DNA from: Gammaproteobacteria bacterium
Lineage (GTDB): Bacteria; Pseudomonadota; Gammaproteobacteria; UBA9214
Reading direction: 5' to 3'
Length of the DNA: 38,528 bases
Assembly (NCBI GenBank): GCA_022340485.1
Contig: JAJDNX010000071.1
Span: 1 to 38,528 of the forward strand
The position numbers were made by a program, and so were the translations under genes. The notes under the pieces were generated by a model, which saw only the letters and a program-made list of their open reading frames with translations, searched no databases and was not told the origin of the DNA. Positions 1-9,554 of this stretch are shown one piece after another; position 1 is the stretch's first letter; every line of letters begins with the position of its first letter.

Positions 1-24
1 GTTGACTTCAGCCAGTCTGTTCAT
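1..24 (-). CDS. Possible 5' end of a divergent gene, cut by the window edge
   Basis: On the minus strand an ATG at 24-22 opens a frame reading MNRLAEVN to the window edge. It is preceded by AAGGA at a suitable distance. Only eight codons are visible, so the product cannot be named. A gene transcribed away from yicC is plausible, because divergent neighbours are common at yicC loci. The call rests only on the start codon and the ribosome binding site and may be chance. Confidence 0.3.
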
Positions 25-87
25 GCCTGTCCTTAAGGCTTACCATGTTGGTCCTTCCATCGGGACGAGTGAATCGCAGGTGACCTC

Positions 88-954
88 ATGATACGCAGTA
101 TGACGGCGTTTGCACGACAGGAGCTTGATACCGGCAGAGGCGAGTTGGCCTGGGAAATCCGTTCGCTGAACCATCGTTATCTGGAACTGGGTGTGCGCCT
201 GCCGGAAGAGCTCCGCGCCATCGAGTCGGCCGTGCGTGAACGACTGGGCGCGCGCCTCGGGCGTGGCAAGGTGGAGTGTACCTGCCGTTACCGGCCGCTA
301 GCCTCCGCGACCGTGCCGGTCGATATCGACCAGGATAACCTGACGCGTTTGCTGGCTGCCTGTGCGGACGTGTCTGCCAGGCTGCCGGAGTCTGTTCCCC
401 TGAACCCGATTGAGCTGTTGCGCTGGCCAGGGGTGCTGCGGGAAGAGGCTGTTGACACTGCGCCACTGGTGAAAACTGCGCTGGCACTGCTTGATCGGAC
501 CCTCGATGAACTGTTGCAATGCAGGGAGCGCGAGGGCGCGCAGATCAAGCAGCTGTTGTTGCAGCGCTGTGATGCCATGGGCGAACTGGTGCAGCAGGCA
601 CGCAATAGCCTGCCGGAAATACTGGTGGCGCTTCGGGAAAAACTGCAGGCGCGCCTGGCGGAGCTTGAGACCGTGGCCGATCCCGGACGGCTGGAGCAGG
701 AACTGGTTATACAAATACAGAAAAGTGATGTGGACGAGGAAATGGAGCGGCTGCAGGGTCATATTGACGAGGTGCGTCGGGTGCTGGAGCGCGATGAACC
801 CGTCGGACGCCGCCTGGATTTCCTGATGCAGGAACTGAATCGTGAGGCGAATACCCTGGGGTCCAAGTCGGTGGCGGCAGTAACGACCAATATCTCGGTC
901 GAGCTCAAGGTCCTGATCGAGCAGATGCGCGAGCAGGTGCAAAACACGGAGTGA
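88..954 (+). CDS. yicC: YicC family endoribonuclease-like protein
   Basis: The 288-residue protein matches the usual YicC length (287 in E. coli). It opens with the family signature MIRSMTAFAR and contains SLNHRYLELGVRLPEELR. The C-terminal DUF1732 region runs from about residue 205, with DVDEEMERLQGHIDEVRRVL and GRRLDFLMQELNREANTLGSKS, a highly conserved stretch. YicC proteins are reported to be endoribonucleases affecting RNA stability in the cytoplasm. The gene lies 33 bp upstream of gmk in the same orientation, a common arrangement in Proteobacteria, and the two are probably co-transcribed. The start is the first ATG in frame and aligns with the family start. Confidence 0.95.
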   Translation: MIRSMTAFARQELDTGRGELAWEIRSLNHRYLELGVRLPEELRAIESAVRERLGARLGRGKVECTCRYRPLASATVPVDIDQDNLTRLLAACADVSARLPESVPLNPIELLRWPGVLREEAVDTAPLVKTALALLDRTLDELLQCREREGAQIKQLLLQRCDAMGELVQQARNSLPEILVALREKLQARLAELETVADPGRLEQELVIQIQKSDVDEEMERLQGHIDEVRRVLERDEPVGRRLDFLMQELNREANTLGSKSVAAVTTNISVELKVLIEQMREQVQNTE

Positions 955-1629
<675 letters not shown>

Positions 1630-1685
1630 TTCGGGTAAACTCGCCCGCCCGATAGTCAGTAGTATCAGGTTTTCCGGAGAGTTAC

Positions 1686-2012
1686 ATGGCACGCGTTACC
1701 GTAGAAGATTGTCTCGACAAGGTTGATAACCGCTTTCAGCTGGTGCTGATCGCAACCAAGCGTGCCCGGCAGCTTGCCAACGGTGTGCAGCCCCTGGTGC
1801 CATGGGAAAATGACAAGCCAACCATCGTGGCCCTGCGCGAGATCGCCGCTGGCCTCGTCGGCCCTGCGATCCTCGACGAGACGGTGCATTCCGTGTTTGA
1901 AGAGGAGGATGAGGAGGAAGCCGTTGTGGGCGCCGTGTCCGAGGAAGCCACGGCAGCCGTTACATCACCCGAGACCCCTGACGATACCCCCCCGCCGGCA
2001 ACAGAGGGCTGA
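1686..2012 (+). CDS. rpoZ: DNA-directed RNA polymerase omega subunit
   Basis: Omega is the small RNA polymerase subunit that helps fold and retain beta-prime, and in E. coli it contributes to a ppGpp binding site. The first 60 residues match the family closely: [30 protein letters not shown], then [23 protein letters not shown]. The protein has 108 residues against 91 in E. coli. The excess is an acidic, proline- and threonine-rich C-terminal tail ([10 protein letters not shown]...TPDDTPPPA), probably disordered and common in variable form. A good ribosome binding site (GGAGAG) precedes the ATG. The gene lies 56 bp after gmk. Confidence 0.96.
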   Translation: MARVTVEDCLDKVDNRFQLVLIATKRARQLANGVQPLVPWENDKPTIVALREIAAGLVGPAILDETVHSVFEEEDEEEAVVGAVSEEATAAVTSPETPDDTPPPATEG

Positions 2013-2133
2013 CCACCGGACAAGCCCCGCCTGCCACTCGTGGCAGCGGTCATACGACCGCAAATCCACTCGACTTGCTGCGCCACCACCGCGGGATCAC
2101 GATGGTGGTGTGCGTATCTGCGCTGCACCCAAA

Positions 2134-2139
2134 TATAAT
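2134..2139 (+). promoter_or_regulatory. Candidate -10 element for spoT
   Basis: A perfect TATAAT lies in the 213-bp rpoZ-spoT gap, 87 bp before the spoT ATG. No convincing -35 hexamer is found 16-18 bp upstream, and no TGn extension is present. The inverted repeat at 2157-2175 would fall just downstream of the predicted start. The call is based only on the hexamer and its position. Confidence 0.4.
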
Positions 2140-2156
2140 AGGGACTCACGGGCCGT

Positions 2157-2175
2157 CATTGATTTATCATCAATG
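2157..2175. repeat. 19-bp inverted repeat in the spoT leader
   Basis: CATTGAT-TTATC-ATCAATG is a perfect 7-bp inverted repeat with a 5-nt centre, 50 bp upstream of the spoT start. The core resembles the FNR/ANR half-sites TTGAT and ATCAA, but the spacer is 5 rather than 4 nt, so a normal FNR site is not supported. It could be a transcription factor operator or an RNA hairpin. Confidence 0.5.
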
Positions 2176-2225
2176 CAAGACGTAGCGCCAGTCGCTACAG
2201 GCAGACCACGCAACACCAGGGTTTC

Positions 2226-4379
2226 ATGGCAAGCAGACCGGATTTAAACACCGCAGATGAATCGCGATTCCTGATCAGCGATCTGTGCGGGATGCTGGAA
2301 TCCTATTTAGACAAAGAACAGGTGCAGGAGGTTTATCGCGCCTACCTGTTTGGCGCGGAAGCGCACGAGGGACAGCAACGACTGTCCGGCGAGCCCTACA
2401 TATACCACCCCATTGCCGCAGCACGCATCCTTGCCGAGCTGCACCTCGATCACAAGTCGATTATTGCGGCCATCCTGCACGACGTCATAGAGGATACGCC
2501 AATCGCCAAGGAGCAGATTGAAAGCGCCTTCGGTGCCGATGTGGCGGAACTGGTGGACGGGGTCAGCAAGTTGACACAAATAGAGTTCGAGAGCCAGGCA
2601 GAAGCCCAGGCCGAGAATTTCCGCAAGATGATCCTGGCGATGGTGCGTGATATCCGCGTCATCCTGGTAAAGCTGGCGGACCGCCTGCACAACATGCGCA
2701 CCCTGGGTGTGATGCGCCCTGACAAGCGCCGCCGTATTGCCCGCGAGACTCTCGATATCTACGCGCCGATCGCCAATCGCCTCGGCATCAATGCACTGCG
2801 TGTGGAACTGGAAGATCTGGGTTTTGCCGCACTCTACCCGTTGCGTTACAAGGTACTGGAAAAGGCGGTGCTGGCGGCACGTGGGCACCGCAAGGAAGTG
2901 CTGAACAAGATCAATACCGCCATCAAGCGGCGTATCGAGCAGGAGCATTTACCGGCGCGGGTACTGAGTCGCGAGAAACACCTCTACAGTCTTTATCGCA
3001 AGATCCGTGACAAGGCACTGTCCTTTGAAGAAATCTACGATGTCTATGCATTTCGAATCATCGTCAAGGATGTTGATGCCTGCTACCGGGCGCTCGGTAT
3101 CATGCACAACCTGTACAAGCCGGTGCCGGGCAAGTTCAAGGACTATATCGCCATACCCAAGGCCAACGGTTACCAGTCCCTGCACAGTATTCTGTTTGGC
3201 CCCTACGGAGTACCGCTCGAGGTCCAGATTCGCACCGAGGATATGAACAAGGTTGCCGAATCGGGTGTGGCGGCTCACTGGGTGTACAAGGCCAACGAGG
3301 AAAGACTTGACCAGATGCACGCCGGTGCCCGTGAGTGGATGCGCGAGTTGCTGGAGATGCAGACCCGCGCCGGCGATTCGCTGGAATTTCTCGAAAACGT
3401 CAAGGTCGACCTGTTTCCCGATGCGGTCTATGTGTTCACCCCGGCAGGTGAGATCATGAAGCTGCCCTATGGCGCGACGGTGATTGACTTTGCCTATGCG
3501 GTGCACACCGATGTGGGTAATACCTGTATCGATGCAAAGGTCAACCGGCAGGTGGTGCCCTTGCGCACCGTGTTGCATAACGGGCAGACGGTCGAGATCG
3601 TGACCGCGGTGGGCGCCTGCCCGAGTCCTGCCTGGCTGAACTTTGTGGTGACAGCCAAGGCGCGCTCCAATATTCGCCACTACCAGAAAAGCCTGAAACG
3701 GGAAGAGGCCATCGAGCTGGGACGACGCATGCTGGATCGTGCGCTCGGTGTCTTTGAGGTCACCGCGGCGGATATATCCGAGAAGCGGCTGCAGGTGCTG
3801 TTACAAGACTATCACCTGAGCACGCTGGATGACCTGCTGGTTGAGGTGGGCATGGGCAGACGACCCTCGGTGCTGGTGGCGCGCGCCCTGGTACCCTCGG
3901 AGGCGGCTGACTCAAAGGGTGATGATATGACCATGCGGCCCCTTGTGATCAAGGGTACCGAAGGTATGGTCATGCGGTTTTCGAAGTGCTGTCGCCCGAT
4001 ACCCGGCGATCCGGTCATCGGGATAATCACCGGCGGGCGTGGCCTGATGATCCACTCCCAGAACTGCAGAAACATCACCGACAACAAATACCCGAAGGAG
4101 AACCAGCTCGATGTGCAGTGGGAACCGGGCATTGATGAAGAGTTTCCTGTTGAAGTCAGCGTCATTGTCGAGGATCGCAGGGGGGTACTGGCAAGGGTCG
4201 CAACCGTCATTGGCGATGCAGATTCCAACATCGAAAACGTCGGTATAGAAGAGCGAGACGGGTTGACGAACAAGCTGCAGTTCACCATCACGGTACACAA
4301 CCGCCAGCACCTGGCGCGCGTGATGCGCCGGGTCCGCAATATTCCCTCGGTAATCAAGATTACCAGGACCAGGAGCTGA
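2226..4379 (+). CDS. spoT: Bifunctional (p)ppGpp synthetase/hydrolase (SpoT/Rel family)
   Basis: This cytoplasmic enzyme makes and degrades the stringent-response alarmone. The N-terminal HD hydrolase domain has its metal ligands intact: H61, H85-D86 (HDVIEDT) and ED at 89-90. The synthetase domain follows, with REKHLYSLYRK, DVYAFRIIV, AIPKANGYQSLH and VEVQIRTEDM-like residues ending in GVAAHW. A TGS domain (VYVFTPAGEIMKLPYGATVIDFAYAVHTDVG) and a C-terminal ACT domain (VEVSVIVEDRRGVLARVATVIGDADSNI) complete the long RSH architecture at 717 residues. The RXKD motif typical of bifunctional enzymes reads KFKD here (303-306), against EXDD in RelA. The gene lies between rpoZ and ridA, as in many gammaproteobacteria. 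Confidence 0.96.
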   Translation: MASRPDLNTADESRFLISDLCGMLESYLDKEQVQEVYRAYLFGAEAHEGQQRLSGEPYIYHPIAAARILAELHLDHKSIIAAILHDVIEDTPIAKEQIESAFGADVAELVDGVSKLTQIEFESQAEAQAENFRKMILAMVRDIRVILVKLADRLHNMRTLGVMRPDKRRRIARETLDIYAPIANRLGINALRVELEDLGFAALYPLRYKVLEKAVLAARGHRKEVLNKINTAIKRRIEQEHLPARVLSREKHLYSLYRKIRDKALSFEEIYDVYAFRIIVKDVDACYRALGIMHNLYKPVPGKFKDYIAIPKANGYQSLHSILFGPYGVPLEVQIRTEDMNKVAESGVAAHWVYKANEERLDQMHAGAREWMRELLEMQTRAGDSLEFLENVKVDLFPDAVYVFTPAGEIMKLPYGATVIDFAYAVHTDVGNTCIDAKVNRQVVPLRTVLHNGQTVEIVTAVGACPSPAWLNFVVTAKARSNIRHYQKSLKREEAIELGRRMLDRALGVFEVTAADISEKRLQVLLQDYHLSTLDDLLVEVGMGRRPSVLVARALVPSEAADSKGDDMTMRPLVIKGTEGMVMRFSKCCRPIPGDPVIGIITGGRGLMIHSQNCRNITDNKYPKENQLDVQWEPGIDEEFPVEVSVIVEDRRGVLARVATVIGDADSNIENVGIEERDGLTNKLQFTITVHNRQHLARVMRRVRNIPSVIKITRTRS

Positions 4380-4415
4380 GAATGCTTTGTGTTTTTTTTA
4401 CTACAGGGGTCAATG

Positions 4416-4805
4416 ATGACACGCATATCGATACAGACTGAGCGCGCACCACAGGCAATTGGTACCTACTCACAGGCCGTTCGCTGCGGTAATACGGTCT
4501 ACCTGTCAGGACAGATTCCGCTACTGCCGGATACCATGGAGCTGGTTAACGGTGATATGGATGCACAGATCAGGCGCGTTTTTGACAATCTTGCGGCGGT
4601 TGCGGAGGCCGCTGGCGGGTCGCTGGCCGATGTCGTCAAGCTGAATGTTTTTCTACCCGACCTCGGGAACTTTGCGCTGGTGAATAACATCATGGCGGAA
4701 TATTTTGAGGCACCCTACCCGGCACGCGCGGCGGTGGGCGTTGCGGCCTTGCCAAGAGGCGCTCAGGTGGAGATGGATGCTATCATGGAGTTGGCAAGCG
4801 CCTGA
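4416..4805 (+). CDS. ridA: RidA family reactive intermediate/imine deaminase
   Basis: RidA proteins are small cytosolic trimers that hydrolyse reactive enamine or imine intermediates released by PLP enzymes. The sequence carries family landmarks: [23 protein letters not shown], a [18 protein letters not shown] segment, then [22 protein letters not shown], which contains the conserved arginine and glutamate. The ORF track starts at a GTG (4389). Two ATGs at 4413 and 4416 lie after AGGGGT at 4405-4410, and spacing favours 4416, giving about 129 residues, the normal length. It sits 36 bp after spoT, a frequent spoT-ridA pairing, and is likely in the same transcript. Confidence 0.93.
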   Translation: MTRISIQTERAPQAIGTYSQAVRCGNTVYLSGQIPLLPDTMELVNGDMDAQIRRVFDNLAAVAEAAGGSLADVVKLNVFLPDLGNFALVNNIMAEYFEAPYPARAAVGVAALPRGAQVEMDAIMELASA

Positions 4806-4879
4806 CAAGCCGGTCTGGCGCAGCCAGTTCCAGGGAGTCATTGTCCCTCGTTGCCTGCCCGTGCCGTGACACGGCTGGC

Positions 4880-4910
4880 GCTGATTCGTCCTCTTCGTAA
4901 AAAAATCAGC
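4880..4910 (+). repeat. Inverted repeat just upstream of recG
   Basis: GCTGATT (4880-4886) and AATCAGC (4904-4910) are perfect 7-bp complements with a 17-nt loop holding an A-run. The structure ends 8 nt before the recG TTG start. As RNA it could occlude the translation start. It has no trailing U-run on the plus strand, so it is not a normal terminator for ridA. Confidence 0.4.
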
Positions 4911-4918
4911 CCTGAACC

Positions 4919-7027
4919 TTGAGTCAATCACCCGATAACCTCGACACCCTCCCGGTAACCGTGCTCAAGGGTGTGGGGCCACGTATCGCCCGTCGACTGG
5001 AACGGCTGCAGATACGCACGGTTCAGGATGTGCTGTTTCACTTGCCGGCACGCTACGAGGATCGTACCCGCGTTACACCCATGGGCGCCGTGCAGCCCGG
5101 CCAGTCAGTGGTGGTGCAGGGTAAAGTGGAGCTTGCAGAAGTACGCTTCGGGCGACGGCGCAGTCTGCTGGTGCGTATCAGTGACGGCAGCGGGGCGTTG
5201 ACGCTGCGCTTTTTCCATTTCAATGCGGCCCAGCAGGCGGGTTTTAAACGTGGTGCAGCGATCCGCTGCTACGGGGAGGCCCGCGGCAGCCACTCTGCAC
5301 TGGAGCTGATCCATCCCGAGTACAGCTTGCTGCCGGTCGCTGCGCACGCTGTGATGGAGGAGTCTCTCACCCCTGTTTACCCGGCGACCGAGGGTGTCCA
5401 CCAGCTGAGCCTGCGCGCCCTGACCGAGGAGGCGCTGTCCTACCTGGGCAAACCGGACAGTAACCACGGGGTTGCACTGGTCGACTGGTTACCGGCGGCG
5501 CTGGTGCGCTCATTCAGACTGACATCACTGCCGGCGGCGCTGCGTTATGTGCATCGTCCGCCCCCGAATGCCCCGCTGGAACTGCTGGCAGCCGGCAAGC
5601 ATCCGGCCCAGCAACGGCTTGCTTTCGAGGAGTTGCTGGCACACCACCTGAGCCTGAGACGCATACGCCAGCGCGCGCAGCAACTGGCCGCGCCGGCCTT
5701 TGTTGGCAGCCAGGCACTCGTCGAGCATTTTATCAAGCGCTTGCCGTTCATGCTGACCACGGCACAGCAGCGGGTGCTCGGGGAAATCCAGCTGGACCTT
5801 TCCCGAGCACACCCGATGGCACGCCTGGTGCAGGGCGATGTCGGTTCTGGCAAGACGGTGGTGGCAGCGTGTGCGGCCCTGGTAGCGGTGCAGTCCGGAT
5901 ACCAGGTCGCGCTGATGGCACCCACCGAATTACTGGCTGAGCAGCACTACCGCAGTTTCCGCGAGTGGTTGTCGCCTCTGGATATCCGCGTTGTCTGGCA
6001 CACTGGCAAGTCCAAGGGCAAGACGCGCAGTGCGGCACTGCAGGCAATCGCTGGCGGCGCGGCGGCAGTGGCCGTCGGCACGCACGCACTGTTCCAGGAC
6101 GAGGTCGAGTTTTCCCGCCTGGGCCTGGTGATTATTGATGAACAGCATCGCTTTGGTGTGCATCAGCGGCTGGCCTTGCGTGACAAGGGGCGGCTGGGTG
6201 AGCAACGCCCACACCAGCTGGTCATGACGGCAACACCGATCCCGCGCACACTCGCCATGACGGTATACGCCGACCTGGATAGTTCGGTGATCGATGAGTT
6301 GCCACCCGGGCGACAACCGGTGAAGACGGTGGCCCTCAGCCAGCAGCGACGCGAGGAAGTGATCCAGTCTGTGCGCAAGGCCTGTGCTTCCGGGCAACAA
6401 GCCTACTGGGTGTGTACGCTGATTGATGAATCCGAGGCGTTGCAATGCCAGGCGGCCGAGAACACCGCAGCCCTGCTTACCGATTGCCTGCCGGAGCTGC
6501 GCATTGGCCTGGTGCATGGCCGCCTGGCGGCAGCGCAAAAGGAAACGCTGATGGCTGCCTTCAAGGCCGGTGAGCTGGACCTGCTGGTGGCAACGACTGT
6601 CATTGAGGTCGGTGTTGATATTCCGAATGCGTCGTTAATGATTATCGAGAACCCTGAAAGGCTGGGGCTCGCTCAACTGCATCAGTTGCGCGGACGCGTT
6701 GGCCGTGGCAGTCGGCAGAGCAATTGTGTGTTGTTATATCAGCCACCACTCACGGAGACGGCACGTGAACGTCTGGCCGTGCTGCGAGCCAGCAATGACG
6801 GTTTTGAAATTGCGCGCCGTGACATGGAATTGCGCGGCCCCGGTGAGGTGCTGGGCACCCGTCAGACCGGAGAGATGCAATTCCACATAGCCGATCTGTT
6901 GCGTGACGAGTCGCTACTGGCTGCCGTGGAGGCCGCCGCCACACGGCTGCTGGAGCTGGCACCGGAGAATGTGTCGCCATTGATCCGACGCTGGCTTGGT
7001 GCGTCGGTGGATTACGGTGAGGTGTGA
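4919..7027 (+). CDS. recG: ATP-dependent DNA helicase RecG
   Basis: RecG remodels stalled replication forks and Holliday junctions. The N-terminal helix-hairpin-helix-like and wedge (OB-fold) region includes LKGVGPRIARRLERL and LFHLPARYEDRT. It is followed by superfamily 2 helicase motifs: Walker A GDVGSGKT at 306-313, DEQH box at 407-410, MTATPIPRTLAM (motif III) and QLRGRVGRG (motif VI). The length of 702 residues is normal (693 in E. coli). The start is TTG, the best-aligned start available, but it has no clear Shine-Dalgarno sequence and a hairpin lies just upstream. The spoT-ridA-recG neighbourhood matches the E. coli spoT-trmH-recG region with ridA in place of trmH. Confidence 0.96.
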   Translation: MSQSPDNLDTLPVTVLKGVGPRIARRLERLQIRTVQDVLFHLPARYEDRTRVTPMGAVQPGQSVVVQGKVELAEVRFGRRRSLLVRISDGSGALTLRFFHFNAAQQAGFKRGAAIRCYGEARGSHSALELIHPEYSLLPVAAHAVMEESLTPVYPATEGVHQLSLRALTEEALSYLGKPDSNHGVALVDWLPAALVRSFRLTSLPAALRYVHRPPPNAPLELLAAGKHPAQQRLAFEELLAHHLSLRRIRQRAQQLAAPAFVGSQALVEHFIKRLPFMLTTAQQRVLGEIQLDLSRAHPMARLVQGDVGSGKTVVAACAALVAVQSGYQVALMAPTELLAEQHYRSFREWLSPLDIRVVWHTGKSKGKTRSAALQAIAGGAAAVAVGTHALFQDEVEFSRLGLVIIDEQHRFGVHQRLALRDKGRLGEQRPHQLVMTATPIPRTLAMTVYADLDSSVIDELPPGRQPVKTVALSQQRREEVIQSVRKACASGQQAYWVCTLIDESEALQCQAAENTAALLTDCLPELRIGLVHGRLAAAQKETLMAAFKAGELDLLVATTVIEVGVDIPNASLMIIENPERLGLAQLHQLRGRVGRGSRQSNCVLLYQPPLTETARERLAVLRASNDGFEIARRDMELRGPGEVLGTRQTGEMQFHIADLLRDESLLAAVEAAATRLLELAPENVSPLIRRWLGASVDYGEV

Positions 7028-7253
7028 ATGCAGCCTGTATCTCCAGGCAATAGGGGTGGCTTGCCTGCCTGCAGGTTGCGTCGTCTGGATCGCCGCCGCA
7101 GTCGTTTCTTTGCCATGCGTACATACGGTGCCCTGCAGGCAACCTGTAAATCGTGTTCCGGCATCGTCTGTGTGCTGCGCCTGTCGGGGCGGCCGTGAAC
7201 ACGGCAGAAACCAGCGAACAATCATGCGATAATCCCGCCCCCGTTGGATCCTG

Positions 7254-7934
7254 ATGATATCTGCCTTGAAAACAGCCGCTGCCGATACCCGCCCGACCTG
7301 CTGGAAACCCGAGCGCTATTTTCTGCGCAGCCGTCTTCCACGGGAGTTGTCCGGCTGGCTGCTGGATACAGCTTCATTGACCCTGCGCCTGCAGCGACTT
7401 TGCCCGAAAAAATTCCAGGTACAGGTGCTGTCGCAGGCCTGGGGTGTGCCCAGGATCGATGAAGCCCGGGTGCTGGGGATGAGGCAGGCGGGTCTGGCAA
7501 TCATCCGGCAGGTGCACCTGCTCTGTGACGGTCAGCCCTGGGTGTATGCACGTACCGTGATTCCTGCTACCTCCTTGCATGGTAAATTGCAGCGCCTCGC
7601 GAAACTGGGAACGCGTCCGCTGGGTGGTGTATTGTTTGCCGATCCAGGCATGCAGCGAGGACCTGTCGAGCTGGCACGGATCTGCAGAGAGGAGTCCGTT
7701 TATCAGGCCGCCACCGGTCATCTGCGCCAGGCCCCGGCAGAAATATGGGGGCGGCGGGCGGTATTCAGGCTTTCCGGCAGGCCACTGCTGGTGAGCGAGG
7801 TGTTCCTGCCTGAATTTCCAGCGGGCAGTCCATCTGCGCCGTGCTGGAAAGGCAGCAGCTCAATCCGTGATGAACGTCACCGGGAGGGTGATTTGACAAG
7901 CGTACAACAGGCAACATGTCGTCCTCGATCATAA
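7254..7934 (+). CDS. ubiC: Chorismate pyruvate-lyase
   Basis: UbiC removes pyruvate from chorismate to give 4-hydroxybenzoate, the first committed step of ubiquinone synthesis. Diagnostic segments are [13 protein letters not shown] (the conserved arginine), [36 protein letters not shown] with the basic WGRR, and the final glutamate of the active site. The family usually ends shortly after LPxxP. Here about 35 more residues of low-complexity, unconserved sequence run on and overlap the ubiA start by 19 bp. At 226 residues it is longer than the roughly 165 of E. coli because of this tail and an N-terminal extension. Coupling to ubiA, the next enzyme, is the standard ubiCA arrangement. Confidence 0.9.
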   Translation: MISALKTAAADTRPTCWKPERYFLRSRLPRELSGWLLDTASLTLRLQRLCPKKFQVQVLSQAWGVPRIDEARVLGMRQAGLAIIRQVHLLCDGQPWVYARTVIPATSLHGKLQRLAKLGTRPLGGVLFADPGMQRGPVELARICREESVYQAATGHLRQAPAEIWGRRAVFRLSGRPLLVSEVFLPEFPAGSPSAPCWKGSSSIRDERHREGDLTSVQQATCRPRS

Positions 7935-8785
7935 CCCGTCTGGGTGATTACGCACGCCTGCTGCGGCTCGACAAGCCGATTGGCATCTTTTTGTTGCTGT
8001 GGCCGACGCTCTGGGCACTGTGGATTGCCAGTGAAGGCCACCCCGATCACAAGATCCTGGCAGTATTTGTGCTGGGTGTAATCCTGATGCGTTCTGCAGG
8101 CTGTATCATCAACGATTACGCGGATCGTGACATCGATCGTCATGTCTCGCGCACCCAGAACCGGCCATTAACCAGCGGTCGTGTCAGTCTCCGGGAGGCA
8201 AAAATCCTGTTGCTGGTGTTATGCCTCGCAGCCTTTGTACTGGTGCTGCAGCTGAATACCCTGACGATCCTGTTGTCCATTGTCGGGTTGTTGCTGGCGG
8301 CCATTTATCCGTTTATGAAACGTTTCACCCACTTGCCGCAGATTTTTCTGGGTGCGGCATTTGGCTGGGCCGTGCCGATGGCATTTGCCGCCCAGACGGG
8401 CAGCGTGCCACAAATTGCCTGGTTGATGTTCCTGGCGACATTGCTCTGGGCAACGGCCTACGACACCCTTTACGCCATGGTCGACCGTGAAGATGATCTT
8501 GCGCTGGGGATTAAATCCACAGCGATCCTGTTCGGGGATTCTGATCGCCAGATCATTGCCCTGATCCAGATCATGGTGTTGTTATGCCTGCTGATGATCG
8601 GTCGCCAGGCAGAGTTGGGGCTGATTTATTATATCAGCGTGCTACTGGCTGGCTTACTGGCCGCCTACCAGCAATACCTGATCCGCTATCGCACCCGTGA
8701 AGGGTGTTTTCAGGCATTTCTGAACAACAACTGGTTCGGGATGGTAATCTTTCTCGGGATCCTGTTCGATTACCTGGCTGCCTGA
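7916..8785 (+). CDS. ubiA: 4-hydroxybenzoate polyprenyltransferase
   Basis: This integral membrane prenyltransferase attaches the polyprenyl tail to 4-hydroxybenzoate made by UbiC. Both Mg-diphosphate-binding aspartate motifs are present: [20 protein letters not shown] (first) and [21 protein letters not shown] (second). The rest consists of hydrophobic helices typical of the UbiA superfamily. The length of 289 residues equals the family norm. [22 protein letters not shown] near the N-terminus is characteristic of the UbiA rather than the CyoE branch. The ATG lies inside the end of ubiC, suggesting translational coupling. Downstream, comF converges from the other strand 42 bp away. Confidence 0.96.
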   Translation: MSSSIITRLGDYARLLRLDKPIGIFLLLWPTLWALWIASEGHPDHKILAVFVLGVILMRSAGCIINDYADRDIDRHVSRTQNRPLTSGRVSLREAKILLLVLCLAAFVLVLQLNTLTILLSIVGLLLAAIYPFMKRFTHLPQIFLGAAFGWAVPMAFAAQTGSVPQIAWLMFLATLLWATAYDTLYAMVDREDDLALGIKSTAILFGDSDRQIIALIQIMVLLCLLMIGRQAELGLIYYISVLLAGLLAAYQQYLIRYRTREGCFQAFLNNNWFGMVIFLGILFDYLAA

Positions 8786-8827
8786 TCGGCTGTACCAGTG
8801 AGTCCCGGCGACCTGCCAGTTGCAAGC

Positions 8828-9532
8828 CTATCCCGCCCGCGCAATCACCCAGACCTCCACGTGCTCCGCACCCGCCTGTTTTAGAACCCGTGCCAGTTCA
8901 TTGCCGGTGTGGCCGGTGGTCATGACATCATCGATAATGGCAATATGCCGGGTCACAAGTTCGCGTTGCATGCTGAATGCGTTGCGCAGGTTCAAGCGGC
9001 GTGCATTGGGAGACAACAGGGATTGCGGTTCGGTCTTCCTGTTACGTTTACAGAGACGTTGATCGGTGCGGACCCCCAGCTCGCGACCGACACGACGTGC
9101 CAGTTCTGTGGCCTGGTTGAAGCCGCGTTCCCGCAGGCGCGTGTGGTGCAATGGCACCGGGACGAGCAGTGAGGGGAGCGGGGCCGCGCGTGTTGTCAGG
9201 CGCGCAGAAAGGAGTGCGGATAACACCGGGATAATGGCCAGCTCGTTGGCGAACTTCAACTGCTTTATGAGGTAATCAACCGGTGGCTGGTAGCGGAACA
9301 GGGCGGTTGTTGTATCAAAAGCGGGTGGCCGTTGCTGGCAGTGACCGCAGCGGCTGTTTTCAGCATGCTGCGGCAGTGGGGTGCTGCATTGTATGCAGGC
9401 ATTCCTGATCCAGGGTGAATCAGCTAGACACTGAGCACACAACTTCATGGTGGTGCCGGTGGCGGCGCCGCACAATCGGCAGTGTGACGGAAACAGTCGT
9501 GATTGCAGCCACTGTGCGTAGTTGTAAACCAT
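8828..9532 (-). CDS. comF: ComF family protein (phosphoribosyltransferase-like)
   Basis: ComF/GntX proteins have an N-terminal zinc-ribbon-like cysteine cluster and a C-terminal type I phosphoribosyltransferase fold; they are linked to DNA uptake or use of external DNA. Visible are CRLCG, CAQC, CIQC and CGHCQ pairs in the first 80 residues. Later come VPVPLHHTRLRERGFNQATELAR and the PRPP loop IAIIDDVMTTGHTGNELA. The ORF track extends upstream to 9709, but that region overlaps the bioB 5' end. The ATG at 9532 (MVYNYAQWLQ) has AAAGGA six bases upstream and gives 234 residues, the usual size. Its start codon and codons 2-4 lie inside the BirA-type operator shared with bioB. Confidence 0.93.
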   Translation of the reverse strand: MVYNYAQWLQSRLFPSHCRLCGAATGTTMKLCAQCLADSPWIRNACIQCSTPLPQHAENSRCGHCQQRPPAFDTTTALFRYQPPVDYLIKQLKFANELAIIPVLSALLSARLTTRAAPLPSLLVPVPLHHTRLRERGFNQATELARRVGRELGVRTDQRLCKRNRKTEPQSLLSPNARRLNLRNAFSMQRELVTRHIAIIDDVMTTGHTGNELARVLKQAGAEHVEVWVIARAG

Positions 9533-9554
9533 AAAATCCTTTACTGGTTGACAG
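9522..9554. promoter_or_regulatory. BirA-type biotin operator between comF and bioB
   Basis: TTGTAAACC (9522-9530), 15 nt, GGTTGACAG (9546-9554) matches the known bacterial BirA signal TTGTAAACC-N14/15-GGTTTACAA with a perfect left arm and two mismatches in the right arm. Those mismatches create TTGACA, the -35 of the bioB promoter. BirA loaded with biotinoyl-AMP represses bio genes in E. coli. The position before bioB strongly supports the call, although birA itself is not in the window. Confidence 0.85.

Noticed and set aside
2159-2173. FNR/ANR box upstream of spoT
   Set aside because: The half-sites match but the spacer is 5 nt, not 4.
2949-3680. 243-aa minus-strand ORF
   Set aside because: Shadow of spoT, whose domains are clear in the plus frame.
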